Positions 6,880 through 14,306 of a DNA stretch of 18,094 bases are shown here, in pieces (within the stretch, counting starts at the first letter, position 1; the number at the start of each line of letters is the position of its first letter). Position numbers and translations under genes: made by a program. The DNA lies in assembly GCA_023387775.1 (NCBI GenBank), contig JAEWHN010000246.1:1-18094 (forward strand). Direction: 5' to 3'. Origin of the DNA: Pseudomonadota bacterium. Its GTDB lineage: Bacteria > Pseudomonadota > Alphaproteobacteria > Rhizobiales > Rhizobiaceae. The notes under the pieces are model-generated. The model did no database searches, was not told where the DNA came from, and saw only the letters and a list, made by a program, of their open reading frames with translations.

Positions 6880-9800
6880 ATGAAGTTTTCCCGCCTGCGG
6901 CTTCTCGGTTTCAAGTCATTCGTCGAGCCAGGTGAGTTCGTGATCGAACGCGGCCTCACCGGCATCGTGGGGCCGAACGGCTGCGGCAAGTCCAATCTGG
7001 TCGAGGCGCTGCGCTGGGTGATGGGCGAAAGCTCATACAAGAACATGCGCGCCTCGGGCATGGACGACGTGATCTTTTCCGGCTCCGGCAACCGGCCCGC
7101 GCGCAACACCGCCGAAGTCACGCTTTTTCTCGACAACACAGACCGCACAGCGCCGGTGGCCTTCAACGATGCCGACGAGCTGCAGGTTTCGCGCCGCATC
7201 GAGCGCGAGGCCGGCTCGGTCTACCGCATCAACGGCAAGGAAGCGCGCGCCAAGGACGTGCAGCTTCTGTTTGCCGACCAGTCGACCGGCGCGCGCTCGC
7301 CTTCGATGGTGGGGCAGGGGCGCATCGGCGAGCTGATCCAGGCAAAGCCGCAGGCGCGACGGGCGCTTCTGGAAGAGGCGGCCGGAATTTCCGGCCTGCA
7401 CACCCGCCGTCATGAGGCGGAGCTGCGCCTGCGCGGAGCGGAACAGAATCTCGAGCGCCTCGACGACGTAGTCGGCGAGCTGGAAAGCCAAATCGAAAGC
7501 CTGAAGCGGCAGGCGCGGCAGGCCTCGCGCTTCAAGAACCTGTCGGCCGATATCCGCAAGGCGGAAGCCACGCTGCTGCACCTGCGCTGGACACAGGCCA
7601 AGACGCAGGAAGGCGAAGCACGCTCGGCGCTGGCAACCGCCACCTCGCTTGTGGGCGAACGCGCTGCCGCCCAGATGGCCGCCGCCAAGGAACAGGCGAT
7701 CGGCGCCCACCGCCTGCCGGAACTGCGCGAGGCGGAAGCCGCTGCCGGGGCAATCTTCCAGCGGTTGACGATCGCGCGCACCCAGATCGAGGAGGAGGCC
7801 GGCCGTGTGCGCGCGCGCCAGGCCGAGATCGAGCGGCGGCTGCAGCAGCTCGACGCCGATATCGCCCGCGAGGAGCAACTTGTCCGCGACAATGGCGACA
7901 TCCTCGCCCGCCTGGCCGAGGAAGAAGAGACGCTGCGAGACGAAAACGACGGTGCAGACGACCGCGAGGTCGCCACGCGCGCCGCACTCGAGGAGGCGGC
8001 CGCCACGCTGGCGTCGAGCGAAGCGGCGCTGGCCAGACTGACCGCCGAGCGGGCGGAGGCTGCGGCCTCGCGCACCCAGTTCGAACGCGCGCTACGCGAA
8101 ACCGCCGAGCGCCGGGACCGCTTCGCGCGCCAGCTGGCAGAGGTTGACCGCGAGGTTTCGGAAATCGCCGCGCGCATAGCCGGGCTTGCCGACCCGGCCG
8201 AGAAGAAGTTTTTGGCCGACGAGGCCCAGGCCGCCCTTGAAGAGGCGGAGCTGGGTGCTGGCGAGGCCGAGCGGATGGTCGGCGAAGCCCGTGCCGCCGA
8301 GGCCGCCGCGCGGCTGCCGCTGCAGGAGAGCCGGGCGGCGCTGGCGCAGGTGGAGACCGAGGCGCGGACGCTGGCCAAGATCCTCAACGCCGCGAGCAGC
8401 GACGGCTTCCCCGCCGTGCTGGAGCAGATCAGCGTCGAGCGCGGCTTCGAGACCGCGCTGGGCGCAGCTCTAGGCGAGGACCTCGACGTGCCGCTCGACC
8501 CGGCGGCGCCGGTGCATTGGGGTGACAGCCAGCCGTCCGCCGGCGATCCTGCCTTGCCGGAGAGCGTGCAGAGCCTGGCCACTGTTGTCCGTGCGCCAAT
8601 GCAGCTTGCGCGGCGCCTGGCGCAGATCGGCATCGTCGAGCCGGGCGAGGGGCCGCGCCTGCAGGCGCTTCTGGCGCCGGGGCAAAGGCTAGTGAGCCGC
8701 GACGGCGCGCTGTGGCGCTGGGACGGTCTTACCGCAAGCGCCGATGCGCCCACCGCCGCCGCGCTGCGCCTGGCCCAGAAGAACCGGCTGGCCGAGCTTG
8801 AAGACGAAGCGGTGGAGGCCGCCGACAAGGTGCGCGCGGCCGAGAAGGGGCTGGCCGAGGCGGAAGCTGCCGTGCGCCAGCGCATTGACCAAGAACGCCT
8901 GTCGCGCCAGGCGTGGCGCGATGCGCAGCATGCGGTCGACCAGGCGCGCGACGCCTTGGCCAAGGCGGAGAAGGCGGCGGGCGAGCTTTCCAGCCGCTGC
9001 GCCGCGCTTGAGGATGCACGCGCCCGCATCGAGGCGGACCACGAGGAAGCTGCCGCCGCCTGTATCGAGGCGGAGGAAATGCTGGCCGATGCGCCGGACC
9101 TCGGCGATTTGCAGGCCCGGCTCGACGAGGCGGCTGCACGCGTCGCGCGCGACCGCGCAGCGGTTGCCGACGCGCGGGCAGTGCATGACGGGCTGAAGCG
9201 CGAGGCGGATGCGCGCACGCGCCGGCTGGAATCGATTGCGCTGGAGCGACGCAACTGGACGCTGCGCGCGGAGAACGCGGCCGTGCACATCGCTTCGCTG
9301 CACGAACGGCAGGCCGAGGCGGCGGAGGAGCGCGAAAGGCTGATCGATGCGCCCGACGAGATCGACGAGCGCCGGCGCAGCCTGATGTCGCAGCTTTCGA
9401 AGGCGGAGGTCGAACGCAAGGCGGCTGCCGACCGGCTGCAGGAAGCGGAAAACAGGCAGGCGGTTCTGGACAGGTCTGCCACCGAGGCGATCCAGGGGCT
9501 GTCGGAGGCGCGCGAGGCGCGGGGCCGCGCCGAGGAGCGCCTGACCGCCGCTGACGATCGCCGCAAGGAGATCGAGGCGCGCATCCACGAAGCGCTGAAC
9601 ACCGCGCCGCATCTGGTCATCCGTCACACAGGCCTGGAGCCCGACGACCCGCTGCCCGACACGGCCGAGGTGGAGCGCCGGCTGGAGCGGCTCAAGATCG
9701 AGCGCGAGCGGCTGGGCGCGGTGAACCTGCGCGCCGAGGAGGAACAGCGCGAGCTTTCCGAGCGCCACGATGCAATCGTTTCGGAGCGCGACGACGTGAT

Positions 9801-10338
9801 CGAGGCGATCCGCAAGCTGCGCCAAGCGATCCAGAGCCTGAACCGAGAGGGCCGCGAGCGCCTGCTGGCCGCCTTCGACAAGGTGAATGTCGAATTCCAG
9901 CGGCTGTTCACCCACCTCTTCGGCGGCGGCACGGCCGAGCTGCAGCTGATCGAATCGGACGATCCGCTGGAGGCAGGCCTCGAAATCCTCGCCCGCCCGC
10001 CCGGCAAGAAGCCGCAGACCATGACGCTGCTTTCCGGCGGCGAGCAGGCGCTGACGGCCATGGCGCTGATCTTCGCGGTGTTCCTCACCAACCCGGCGCC
10101 GATCTGCGTGCTGGACGAGGTGGACGCGCCGCTCGACGACCACAATGTCGAGCGCTTCTGCAACCTGATGGACGAGATGGCGCGCACGACCGAGACGCGC
10201 TTCGTCATCATCACCCACAACCCAATCACCATGGCGCGCATGAACCGCTTGTTTGGCGTGACCATGGCCGAGCAGGGCGTGAGCCAGCTGGTTTCGGTGG
10301 ATCTGCAGGCCGCCGAACGCATGCGCGAGGCGAGCTGA
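6880..10338 (+). CDS. smc: Chromosome segregation/condensation ATPase SMC
   Basis: SMC is the core ATPase of the Smc-ScpAB condensin, which organises and segregates the chromosome. At 1152 residues it is full length. The N-terminal head has FKSFVEPGEF and Walker A GPNGCGKSN (31-39). Long coiled coils rich in Ala, Glu and Arg cover about 165-505 and 640-1000. The hinge is about 508-630. The C-terminal head holds the signature LLSGGEQALTAMALIF (from about 1050), Walker B ICVLDEVDAPLDDHN (about 1075-1089) and the H-loop FVIITHNPITM. The hinge lacks the usual GG(x)nGG dimer motif and reads DGALWRWDGL instead. The start lacks a strong Shine-Dalgarno sequence. A small GCGTGC/GCACGC hairpin (6840-6857) sits in the gap before it. 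Several long antisense frames are composition artefacts. Confidence 0.97.
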   Translation: MKFSRLRLLGFKSFVEPGEFVIERGLTGIVGPNGCGKSNLVEALRWVMGESSYKNMRASGMDDVIFSGSGNRPARNTAEVTLFLDNTDRTAPVAFNDADELQVSRRIEREAGSVYRINGKEARAKDVQLLFADQSTGARSPSMVGQGRIGELIQAKPQARRALLEEAAGISGLHTRRHEAELRLRGAEQNLERLDDVVGELESQIESLKRQARQASRFKNLSADIRKAEATLLHLRWTQAKTQEGEARSALATATSLVGERAAAQMAAAKEQAIGAHRLPELREAEAAAGAIFQRLTIARTQIEEEAGRVRARQAEIERRLQQLDADIAREEQLVRDNGDILARLAEEEETLRDENDGADDREVATRAALEEAAATLASSEAALARLTAERAEAAASRTQFERALRETAERRDRFARQLAEVDREVSEIAARIAGLADPAEKKFLADEAQAALEEAELGAGEAERMVGEARAAEAAARLPLQESRAALAQVETEARTLAKILNAASSDGFPAVLEQISVERGFETALGAALGEDLDVPLDPAAPVHWGDSQPSAGDPALPESVQSLATVVRAPMQLARRLAQIGIVEPGEGPRLQALLAPGQRLVSRDGALWRWDGLTASADAPTAAALRLAQKNRLAELEDEAVEAADKVRAAEKGLAEAEAAVRQRIDQERLSRQAWRDAQHAVDQARDALAKAEKAAGELSSRCAALEDARARIEADHEEAAAACIEAEEMLADAPDLGDLQARLDEAAARVARDRAAVADARAVHDGLKREADARTRRLESIALERRNWTLRAENAAVHIASLHERQAEAAEERERLIDAPDEIDERRRSLMSQLSKAEVERKAAADRLQEAENRQAVLDRSATEAIQGLSEAREARGRAEERLTAADDRRKEIEARIHEALNTAPHLVIRHTGLEPDDPLPDTAEVERRLERLKIERERLGAVNLRAEEEQRELSERHDAIVSERDDVIEAIRKLRQAIQSLNREGRERLLAAFDKVNVEFQRLFTHLFGGGTAELQLIESDDPLEAGLEILARPPGKKPQTMTLLSGGEQALTAMALIFAVFLTNPAPICVLDEVDAPLDDHNVERFCNLMDEMARTTETRFVIITHNPITMARMNRLFGVTMAEQGVSQLVSVDLQAAERMREAS

Positions 10339-10347
10339 GCGCCGCGC
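10323..10347 (+). terminator. Weak candidate terminator at the end of smc
   Basis: GCGC-ga-GGCG (10323-10332) can pair with CGCCGCGC (10340-10347) around a 7-nt loop that contains the smc stop codon. CTTGTTG follows, a poor T run. A second possible stem, CGAGGT (10357-10362) with ACCTCG (10382-10387), has a large 19-nt loop. Either could end or attenuate smc transcription, but neither is a textbook terminator. Confidence 0.3.
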
Positions 10348-10470
10348 CTTGTTGCACGAGGTTCGGTGCCCCAAATTCTTTACCTCGGCGCAGCCAACTG
10401 GTAACTGACACCTATTGGCATAACTGCCTCCGGTCGCAGCCTACCCGGTCAAAACAAGGACACCGAGATC

Positions 10471-10495
10471 GCACATCGCAGCCTTTGCGGTGTGC
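10471..10495 (+). promoter_or_regulatory. Stable hairpin in the queF leader
   Basis: GCACATCGCA (10471-10480) and TGCGGTGTGC (10486-10495) form a 10-bp stem with a single U-G pair and a GCCTT loop. It ends 18 nt before the AGGAAAG Shine-Dalgarno sequence (10514-10520) and 35 nt before the queF start. No T run follows, so it is more likely a leader structure than a terminator. I could not fit the preQ1 riboswitch consensus here. Confidence 0.45.
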
Positions 10496-10530
10496 CTGCG
10501 TTGGGGGCCTCATAGGAAAGGCGCTCACCC

Positions 10531-10998
10531 TTGTCGCAATCCAACGTCTACTCAGAACTCACGCAACTCGGCAAAGACACGCCGATCCCCGCCCGCCCCG
10601 AAGAGGCCGTGCTGGAGCGGGTGAACAATCCGCAGGCAGGCACGCGCTATTGCGTCCGCTTCACCGCGCCCGAATTCACCTCGCTTTGCCCGAAAACCGG
10701 CCAGCCCGATTTCGCTTATCTGATGATCGACTACGTTCCGGGCGAATGGCTGATCGAAAGCAAGTCGCTGAAATTGTTCCTGACTTCCTTCCGCAACCAC
10801 GGCGCATTCCACGAGGATTGCACCGTGACGATCGGCAGGCGGCTGGTTGAATGCCTGGAACCCGAATGGCTCAGGATCGGCGGCTACTGGTACCCGCGCG
10901 GCGGAATTCCCATCGACGTCTTCTATCAGACCGGCGCGGCGCCGGCCGATGTCTGGATCCCGGAGCAAGGCGTCCCGGCCTATCGCGGGCGGGGCTGA
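10531..10998 (+). CDS. queF: NADPH-dependent 7-cyano-7-deazaguanine (preQ0) reductase QueF
   Basis: QueF reduces the nitrile of preQ0 to the amine preQ1 in queuosine tRNA-modification synthesis, in the cytoplasm. The 155-residue protein is the short, unimodular form. The catalytic cysteine is C53 in FTSLCPKTGQPDF, with D60 as proton donor. The QueF motif ESKSLKLF (76-83) binds NADPH, and FRNHGAFHED holds H90, H94 and substrate-binding E95. The end, GGIPIDVFYQTG...YRGRG, is typical. The start is TTG at 10531, preceded by AGGAAAGG (10514-10521) at a 9-nt gap; the resulting N-terminus (SQSNVYSELTQLGK) fits homologues. No other queuosine gene is in the window. Confidence 0.95.
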   Translation: MSQSNVYSELTQLGKDTPIPARPEEAVLERVNNPQAGTRYCVRFTAPEFTSLCPKTGQPDFAYLMIDYVPGEWLIESKSLKLFLTSFRNHGAFHEDCTVTIGRRLVECLEPEWLRIGGYWYPRGGIPIDVFYQTGAAPADVWIPEQGVPAYRGRG

Positions 10999-11006
10999 AG
11001 CCGCCA

Positions 11007-11020
11007 AGGCGCTCACGCCT
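11007..11020. terminator. Short stem between convergent queF and LysR genes
   Basis: AGGCG (11007-11011) and CGCCT (11016-11020) pair around CTCA, with CGTTT after it on the plus strand. It overlaps the LysR stop codon, 8 nt past the queF stop. A 5-bp stem is short for a terminator, so this is a weak call. Confidence 0.3.
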
Positions 11021-11558
11021 CGTTTCCCTCCAGCAACGCCCGTTCGCGTCCGAGGATCTCGATCAGGATGTCCATCACGGCACGAACGCGAGGCGAGCGC
11101 CTTACATCCTCGTGAACCACAAGCCAGATATCGCGGGAGGGCACGCTCTCCCGCTCCATGCAAACAAAACGCTCATCCAGTTCGAGCACGATGTCGGGAT
11201 GCCGCTGGCGCAACAGCCCCAGACGCGGTGACAGAAACAGGCTGGCGAAGGCCGGCGGCGCGCTGACCCGAACCGTCCCCGATAAACCGGACCCGCGCCC
11301 TTGCGCGACGCGCTGGAGCGCAAACACGTCTTCCTCCAGGCGCTCCACCTGCTCCCGCACATGCTCGCCCTCGGGCGTGAGCTCATAGCCGCGTGGCAGG
11401 CGGTCGAAGAGACGAATGCCGAGCGCACCCTCGAGCGAGGCGATACGCCGCGCCACGGTGGAATGGTCTACCCGGAGGGTACGGGCAGCCGCCGACAGGC
11501 TGCCGGTGCGGGCCAGTTCGGCGAAGAATCTGAGGTCATCCCAGTCCACGTTGCGCAA
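11013..11558 (-). CDS. LysR-type transcriptional regulator, internally shortened
   Basis: A 181-residue protein against about 300 for the family. Residues 1-60 are a normal LysR winged helix-turn-helix: VDWDDLRFFAELARTGS, LSAAARTLRVDHSTVARRIASLE, and GIRLFDRLPRGYELTPEGE. The linker helix and first strand of the effector domain follow, up to RHPDIVLEL (about 127). The sequence then passes almost directly to PSRDIWLVVHEDVRRSPRVRAVMD, which in full-length relatives is the very end of the protein. About 110-120 central residues seem to be missing without loss of frame (junction about 11133-11177). It may still bind DNA but should not sense a ligand normally. It is divergent from the MDR gene, its likely target. 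Confidence 0.75.
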   Translation of the reverse strand: MRNVDWDDLRFFAELARTGSLSAAARTLRVDHSTVARRIASLEGALGIRLFDRLPRGYELTPEGEHVREQVERLEEDVFALQRVAQGRGSGLSGTVRVSAPPAFASLFLSPRLGLLRQRHPDIVLELDERFVCMERESVPSRDIWLVVHEDVRRSPRVRAVMDILIEILGRERALLEGNEA

Positions 11559-11614
11559 AAATCCCCAGACACATGGCGAAAATTCCGAATAACAGCCAAG
11601 CCGATCTCAGGCCA

Positions 11615-11645
11615 GTCTGCATCTCCTCAAATCCGGAGATCAGAC
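11615..11645 (+). promoter_or_regulatory. Hairpin covering the ribosome-binding site of the MDR gene
   Basis: GTCTG-c-ATCTCC (11615-11626) pairs with GGAGATCAGAC (11635-11645) as an 11-bp stem with one bulged C and an 8-nt loop. The 3' arm contains the GGAG Shine-Dalgarno sequence (11635-11638) and ends on the base before the ATG. As RNA it would hide the ribosome site. As DNA the dyad could instead be an operator for the divergent LysR protein. Confidence 0.5.
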
Positions 11646-12623
11646 ATGACCAAAGTTGTTCGCATTCATGAAGTCGGGGCCCCCGATACCCTGCGGCTCG
11701 AGGAGATCGAGCTTCGCGCTCCCGGCCGTGGCGAGGTGCTCGTCCGCCAGTCCTTCGCCGGTGTAAATTATGTCGACGTTTATCATCGCACCGGTCTGTA
11801 TGCGCTTCCGCATATCCCGGCCGTCCTCGGCGTGGAGGGCGCCGGAACAGTCGAAGCCGTTGGCCCGGATGTGGATTCCATACGTGTCGGCGACCGCGTC
11901 GCCTATACGGCACTCCCGGTCGGGGCCTACGCGGCGGCGCGGCTGATCCCGGCGGACCGCCTCCTTCGCCTGCCACCGGCGGTCCAGGAGCAGAGCGCGG
12001 CAGGCGCCATGCTGCGCGGCGTCACGGCTCATATGTTGCTTCACCGCATCTATCCGGTCGGCCCGGGCGCCACACTTCTGGTTCATGCCGCTGCGGGAGG
12101 ATTGGGCCTCGTGTTGACCCAATGGGCGAAGCTCCTGGGCGCCACCGTGATCGGCACCGTCGGCAACGAAGAAAAAGCCGAGATCGCAAGCGCTGCCGGC
12201 CTCGATCACGCGATCCTCTACCGGAATGTCGATTTCGTCTCCGCTGTCAGGGAGATCACCGACGGTCGCGGTGTCGATGTGGCTTATGATGGCATCGGCG
12301 GCCCGACGCTGCTCAAGACCTTCGATGCCGTGCGTTCGTTCGGCACTGTGGCAAGCGTCGGTCAGGCTGGCGGACCGATCCCGCCGATCGAGGTGGCGCA
12401 GCTTGGTCCGCGTCGCTCGCTTTCGCTCTCCAGGCCAAGCGTGTTCGGCTACATGACGGAAGTGGAAGCCTATCGCGCGGCTGCGACAGCCTTCCTGTCA
12501 CGGCTGGAGCAAGGCCAGCTCCGAGCATCCGTGGGCGCCGTTTACCCCCTGGCCGACGCTGCGGAGGCCCATCGGGATCTCGAAGCCCGGAGCACGACCG
12601 GTTCAATCCTGCTCGCTGCCTGA
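11646..12623 (+). CDS. Zinc-independent MDR family quinone oxidoreductase-like protein (Qor-type)
   Basis: A 325-residue cytoplasmic NADPH-dependent oxidoreductase of the medium-chain dehydrogenase/reductase superfamily, closest in pattern to quinone oxidoreductase QorA/zeta-crystallin. The N-terminal GroES-like domain has GEVLVRQSFAGVNYVDVYHRTGLY, HIPAVLGVEGAGTVEAVG and VGDRVAY. The Rossmann domain has the cofactor motif HAAAGGLG (147-154), then GTVGNEEKAEIA and GVDVAYDGIGG. The zinc ligands of alcohol dehydrogenases are absent. The C-terminus (YPLADAAEAHRDLEARSTTGSILL) is family-typical. The frame is open far upstream, but the ATG at 11646 has GGAG 7 nt before it. The physiological substrate is unknown. 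It converges on acr3. Confidence 0.9.
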   Translation: MTKVVRIHEVGAPDTLRLEEIELRAPGRGEVLVRQSFAGVNYVDVYHRTGLYALPHIPAVLGVEGAGTVEAVGPDVDSIRVGDRVAYTALPVGAYAAARLIPADRLLRLPPAVQEQSAAGAMLRGVTAHMLLHRIYPVGPGATLLVHAAAGGLGLVLTQWAKLLGATVIGTVGNEEKAEIASAAGLDHAILYRNVDFVSAVREITDGRGVDVAYDGIGGPTLLKTFDAVRSFGTVASVGQAGGPIPPIEVAQLGPRRSLSLSRPSVFGYMTEVEAYRAAATAFLSRLEQGQLRASVGAVYPLADAAEAHRDLEARSTTGSILLAA

Positions 12624-12660
12624 TCCGTTATCGATCCTCCCCTGCCTCCACCCCTGCGTT

Positions 12661-12687
12661 CCTGACCATCGCCAGATCCTGGTCAGG
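12661..12687. terminator. Candidate bidirectional terminator between the MDR gene and acr3
   Basis: CCTGACCA (12661-12668) and TGGTCAGG (12680-12687) are perfect 8-bp arms around an 11-nt spacer. The structure is 37 nt after the MDR stop and its right arm contains the acr3 stop codon. There is no T run on either side, so factor-dependent ending or RNA 3'-end protection is as likely as intrinsic termination. Confidence 0.4.
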
Positions 12688-13738
12688 CCCGCTCTGTGGT
12701 GTTTCGGGTGACGGCGGGGCTGGCCTCGTACCAGCCTTTCGAGCGGTTCACGATCCAGACAACCGAGAGCATGACCGGGACTTCGATGAGGACGCCGACG
12801 ACCGTTGCGAGCGCAGCTCCGGACTGGAACCCGAAGAGGCTGATGGCGGCGGCGACCGCGAGCTCGAAGAAGTTGGAGGCGCCGATCAGGGCCGACGGGC
12901 CGGCCACGCAGTGTTGCTCCCCGGACATCCGGTTCAGCAGGTAGGCAATGCCCGAATTGAAATAGACCTGGATCAGGATCGGCACCGCGAGCAACGCGAT
13001 GATGGTCGGCTGCGCGATGATCTGTTCGCCCTGGAAGCCGAACAGAAGCACTAGCGTCGCCAGCAGAGCGATAAGGGACAGGGGCTGGAGCCTTGCCAGC
13101 AAGGCATCGAGCGACTGTGTGGTGCCCGCCCTGGTCAGGCGATTGCGAAGCACCTGCGAGATCGCGACCGGGATCAGGATGTAGAGCGCCACCGAGATCA
13201 AGAGCGTGTCCCAGGGCACGGTGATCGCCGACAGGCCCAGCAGCAGCCCGACGATGGGAGCGAAGGCGACGATCATGATTGCGTCGTTGAGCGCCACCTG
13301 AGACAGCGTGAAGTGGGGTTCGCCCTTTGTCAGGTTCGACCACACGAACACCATCGCCGTGCACGGGGCGGCCGCGAGGATGATGAGACCCGCAATGTAG
13401 GAATCGATCTGGTCGGCGGGCAGCAGCGGCCGGAACAGCCAGCCCACGAACAGCCAGCCCAGCAGCGCCATGGAGAAGGGCTTGATCGCCCAGTTGACGA
13501 CCAGCGTGACGCCGATGCCGCGCCAGTAGCTCCCGACCTTCTTCAGCGAGGCGAAATCGATCTTGAGCAGCATCGGGATGACCATCAGCCAGATGAGGAT
13601 GGCGACGGGAATGTTCACCTTCGCGACCTCGGCCGCGCCGATGGCATGGAAGACGCCGGGCATGAAATGGCCGAGCGCGATGCCGGCGAGAATGCACAGC
13701 AAGACCCAGACGGACAGATAGCGTTCGAAAGTGGACAT
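12683..13738 (-). CDS. acr3: ACR3-family arsenite efflux permease
   Basis: Acr3 exports arsenite across the inner membrane using the proton gradient. The 351-residue protein is almost wholly hydrophobic, with about ten membrane segments. Diagnostic sequences are IWLMVIPMLLKIDF (49-62), the AAAPCTAMVFVWS motif with the essential cysteine C126, GEPHFTLSQVALND (139-152), and LIEVPVML with the conserved Glu319. These separate it from ArsB. Its ATG overlaps the arsC stop by one base (TGATG), so translation is probably coupled. Its product is the export step after ArsC, under ArsR control. Confidence 0.95.
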   Translation of the reverse strand: MSTFERYLSVWVLLCILAGIALGHFMPGVFHAIGAAEVAKVNIPVAILIWLMVIPMLLKIDFASLKKVGSYWRGIGVTLVVNWAIKPFSMALLGWLFVGWLFRPLLPADQIDSYIAGLIILAAAPCTAMVFVWSNLTKGEPHFTLSQVALNDAIMIVAFAPIVGLLLGLSAITVPWDTLLISVALYILIPVAISQVLRNRLTRAGTTQSLDALLARLQPLSLIALLATLVLLFGFQGEQIIAQPTIIALLAVPILIQVYFNSGIAYLLNRMSGEQHCVAGPSALIGASNFFELAVAAAISLFGFQSGAALATVVGVLIEVPVMLSVVWIVNRSKGWYEASPAVTRNTTERA

Positions 13739-14265
13739 CAGACCGACCTTTCCGTCGGCTTGGTCGCGCCTTCCATCGCGCCGATCTGGCGCAGATGCTG
13801 CTCGACCGCCATGCGGTCGATGGTGGCCAGCGGCAGGCTGACGAAGGCGAGGATGCGGTTCTTGAGGAAGCGGGCCGTCTCGGCGAATGCCCGCTGTATC
13901 TCAACCTCCGTGCCCTCGACCGCCGCCGGGTCTTCAATGCCCCAGTGCGCGGTCATTGGATGGCCGATCCAGACGGGGCAGGCTTCGCCCGCCGCGCTGT
14001 CGCAGACTGTGAAGATGAAGTCCATTTGCGGCGCGCCCGGATCGGCGAAGACGTCCCAACTCTTCGAAGTCACGCCCTCGGTCGAATAGCCAAGCGCCTC
14101 CAGCTCCCGGATGGCATGCGGGTTCACCTGTCCCTTGGGCTGGCTTCCCGCGGAATAGGCGCGGAAACGGCCGTTTCCCTCGGCATTCAGGATCGCCTCG
14201 CCCAGAATGGAGCGGGCGGAATTGCCCGTGCACAGGAAGAGCACGTTGTAGGTCTTTTCGGTCAT
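13738..14265 (-). CDS. arsC: Arsenate reductase ArsC, low-molecular-weight phosphatase (thioredoxin-coupled) type
   Basis: Reduces arsenate to arsenite for export by Acr3. The 175-residue protein has the P-loop C-X5-R of low-molecular-weight tyrosine phosphatases, LFLCTGNSARS with C12 and R18. The redox pair C88 and C96 lies in FTVCDSAAGEACPVW, spaced 8 apart (7 in the staphylococcal enzyme). The catalytic Asp is D112 in WGIEDPAAVEG. YSAGSQPKGQVNPHAI is also typical. The C-terminal tail (about 150-175) is longer than in the shortest members. It is the middle gene of arsR-arsC-acr3, 41 bp after arsR and overlapping acr3. Confidence 0.95.
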   Translation of the reverse strand: MTEKTYNVLFLCTGNSARSILGEAILNAEGNGRFRAYSAGSQPKGQVNPHAIRELEALGYSTEGVTSKSWDVFADPGAPQMDFIFTVCDSAAGEACPVWIGHPMTAHWGIEDPAAVEGTEVEIQRAFAETARFLKNRILAFVSLPLATIDRMAVEQHLRQIGAMEGATKPTERSV

Positions 14266-14306
14266 GATCGTTCCGTCGGTTTAGGTCGAAGCCCTGTTGC
14301 GCTGGG

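Noticed and set aside
7410..9620. A 736-codon open frame on the minus strand opposite smc, extremely rich in Ser, Arg and Ala.
   Set aside because: It is antisense to the smc coiled coil; high GC and Ala/Glu/Arg codons keep the reverse frame open. No domain or ribosome site is visible.
10339..10530. A known preQ1 riboswitch upstream of queF.
   Set aside because: GAGGTTC near 10358 looked suggestive, but the following C-rich and A-rich segments of the class I aptamer are not in the right places, and I see no class II or III layout. Only the hairpin is reported.
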